Positions 8,247-9,458 of a DNA stretch of 9,458 bases are shown here, piece by piece. A program made the position numbers and the translations under genes. This stretch comes from Lamprobacter sp964516305 (GTDB lineage: Bacteria; Pseudomonadota; Gammaproteobacteria; Chromatiales; Chromatiaceae), in assembly GCA_964516305.1 (NCBI GenBank), contig CAZEZH010000132.1:1-9458 (forward strand), read 5' to 3'. The notes under the pieces were generated by a model that ran no database searches, was not told the DNA's origin, and saw only the letters and a program-made list of their open reading frames with translations. The first letter of the stretch is position 1. Each line of letters opens with the position of its first letter.

Positions 8247-9458
<1,212 letters not shown>

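Overview
The window is GC-rich, densely coded Gram-negative DNA. The mix of genes fits a gammaproteobacterium: an outer-membrane porin with a coiled-coil N-terminus, a BCCT osmolyte transporter, FolE2, and a GH13 enzyme with a starch-binding-like module. My best guess is a purple sulfur bacterium or relative (Chromatiales). That lineage call is an impression from protein style, not a search result.

Layout from left to right. (1) 1-525, minus strand: the N-terminal 175 residues of a porin that runs off the left edge. (2) 526-997: a divergent, gene-free promoter region with an AT-rich island and three copies of an 8-base motif. (3) 998-4418, plus strand: a tight three-gene operon made of a BCCT transporter (578 aa), an OpuAC/ProX-type glycine-betaine-binding protein (333 aa) and a trypsin-like protease-fold protein (227 aa) whose catalytic serine is replaced by isoleucine. 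Both junctions are one-base TAATG overlaps behind strong ribosome binding sites. (4) 4419-4580: a spacer with a long bulged hairpin just before the folE2 ribosome binding site. (5) 4581-5486, plus strand: folE2, GTP cyclohydrolase IB, starting at GTG. (6) 5613-8006, minus strand: three overlapping genes, in transcription order a stand-alone cyclic-nucleotide-binding-fold protein, a protein I do not recognise, and an exported calcineurin-like phosphoesterase. (7) 8247-9458, plus strand: the first 404 residues of a GH13 enzyme, cut by the right edge.

The most interesting unit is the BCCT / binding-protein / pseudoprotease operon. BCCT carriers normally work without a binding protein, and OpuAC proteins normally feed an ABC permease; no ABC ATPase or permease gene is present here. 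A reasonable inference is a binding-protein-assisted or binding-protein-sensed secondary osmolyte uptake system, with a degenerate cytoplasmic protease-fold protein as a regulator or scaffold. The second point of interest is the minus-strand cluster, which joins a non-DNA-binding cNMP-fold protein to a phosphoesterase through an unknown protein. The porin, folE2 and GH13 genes look ordinary, except for a sharp codon-usage break inside the GH13 gene.
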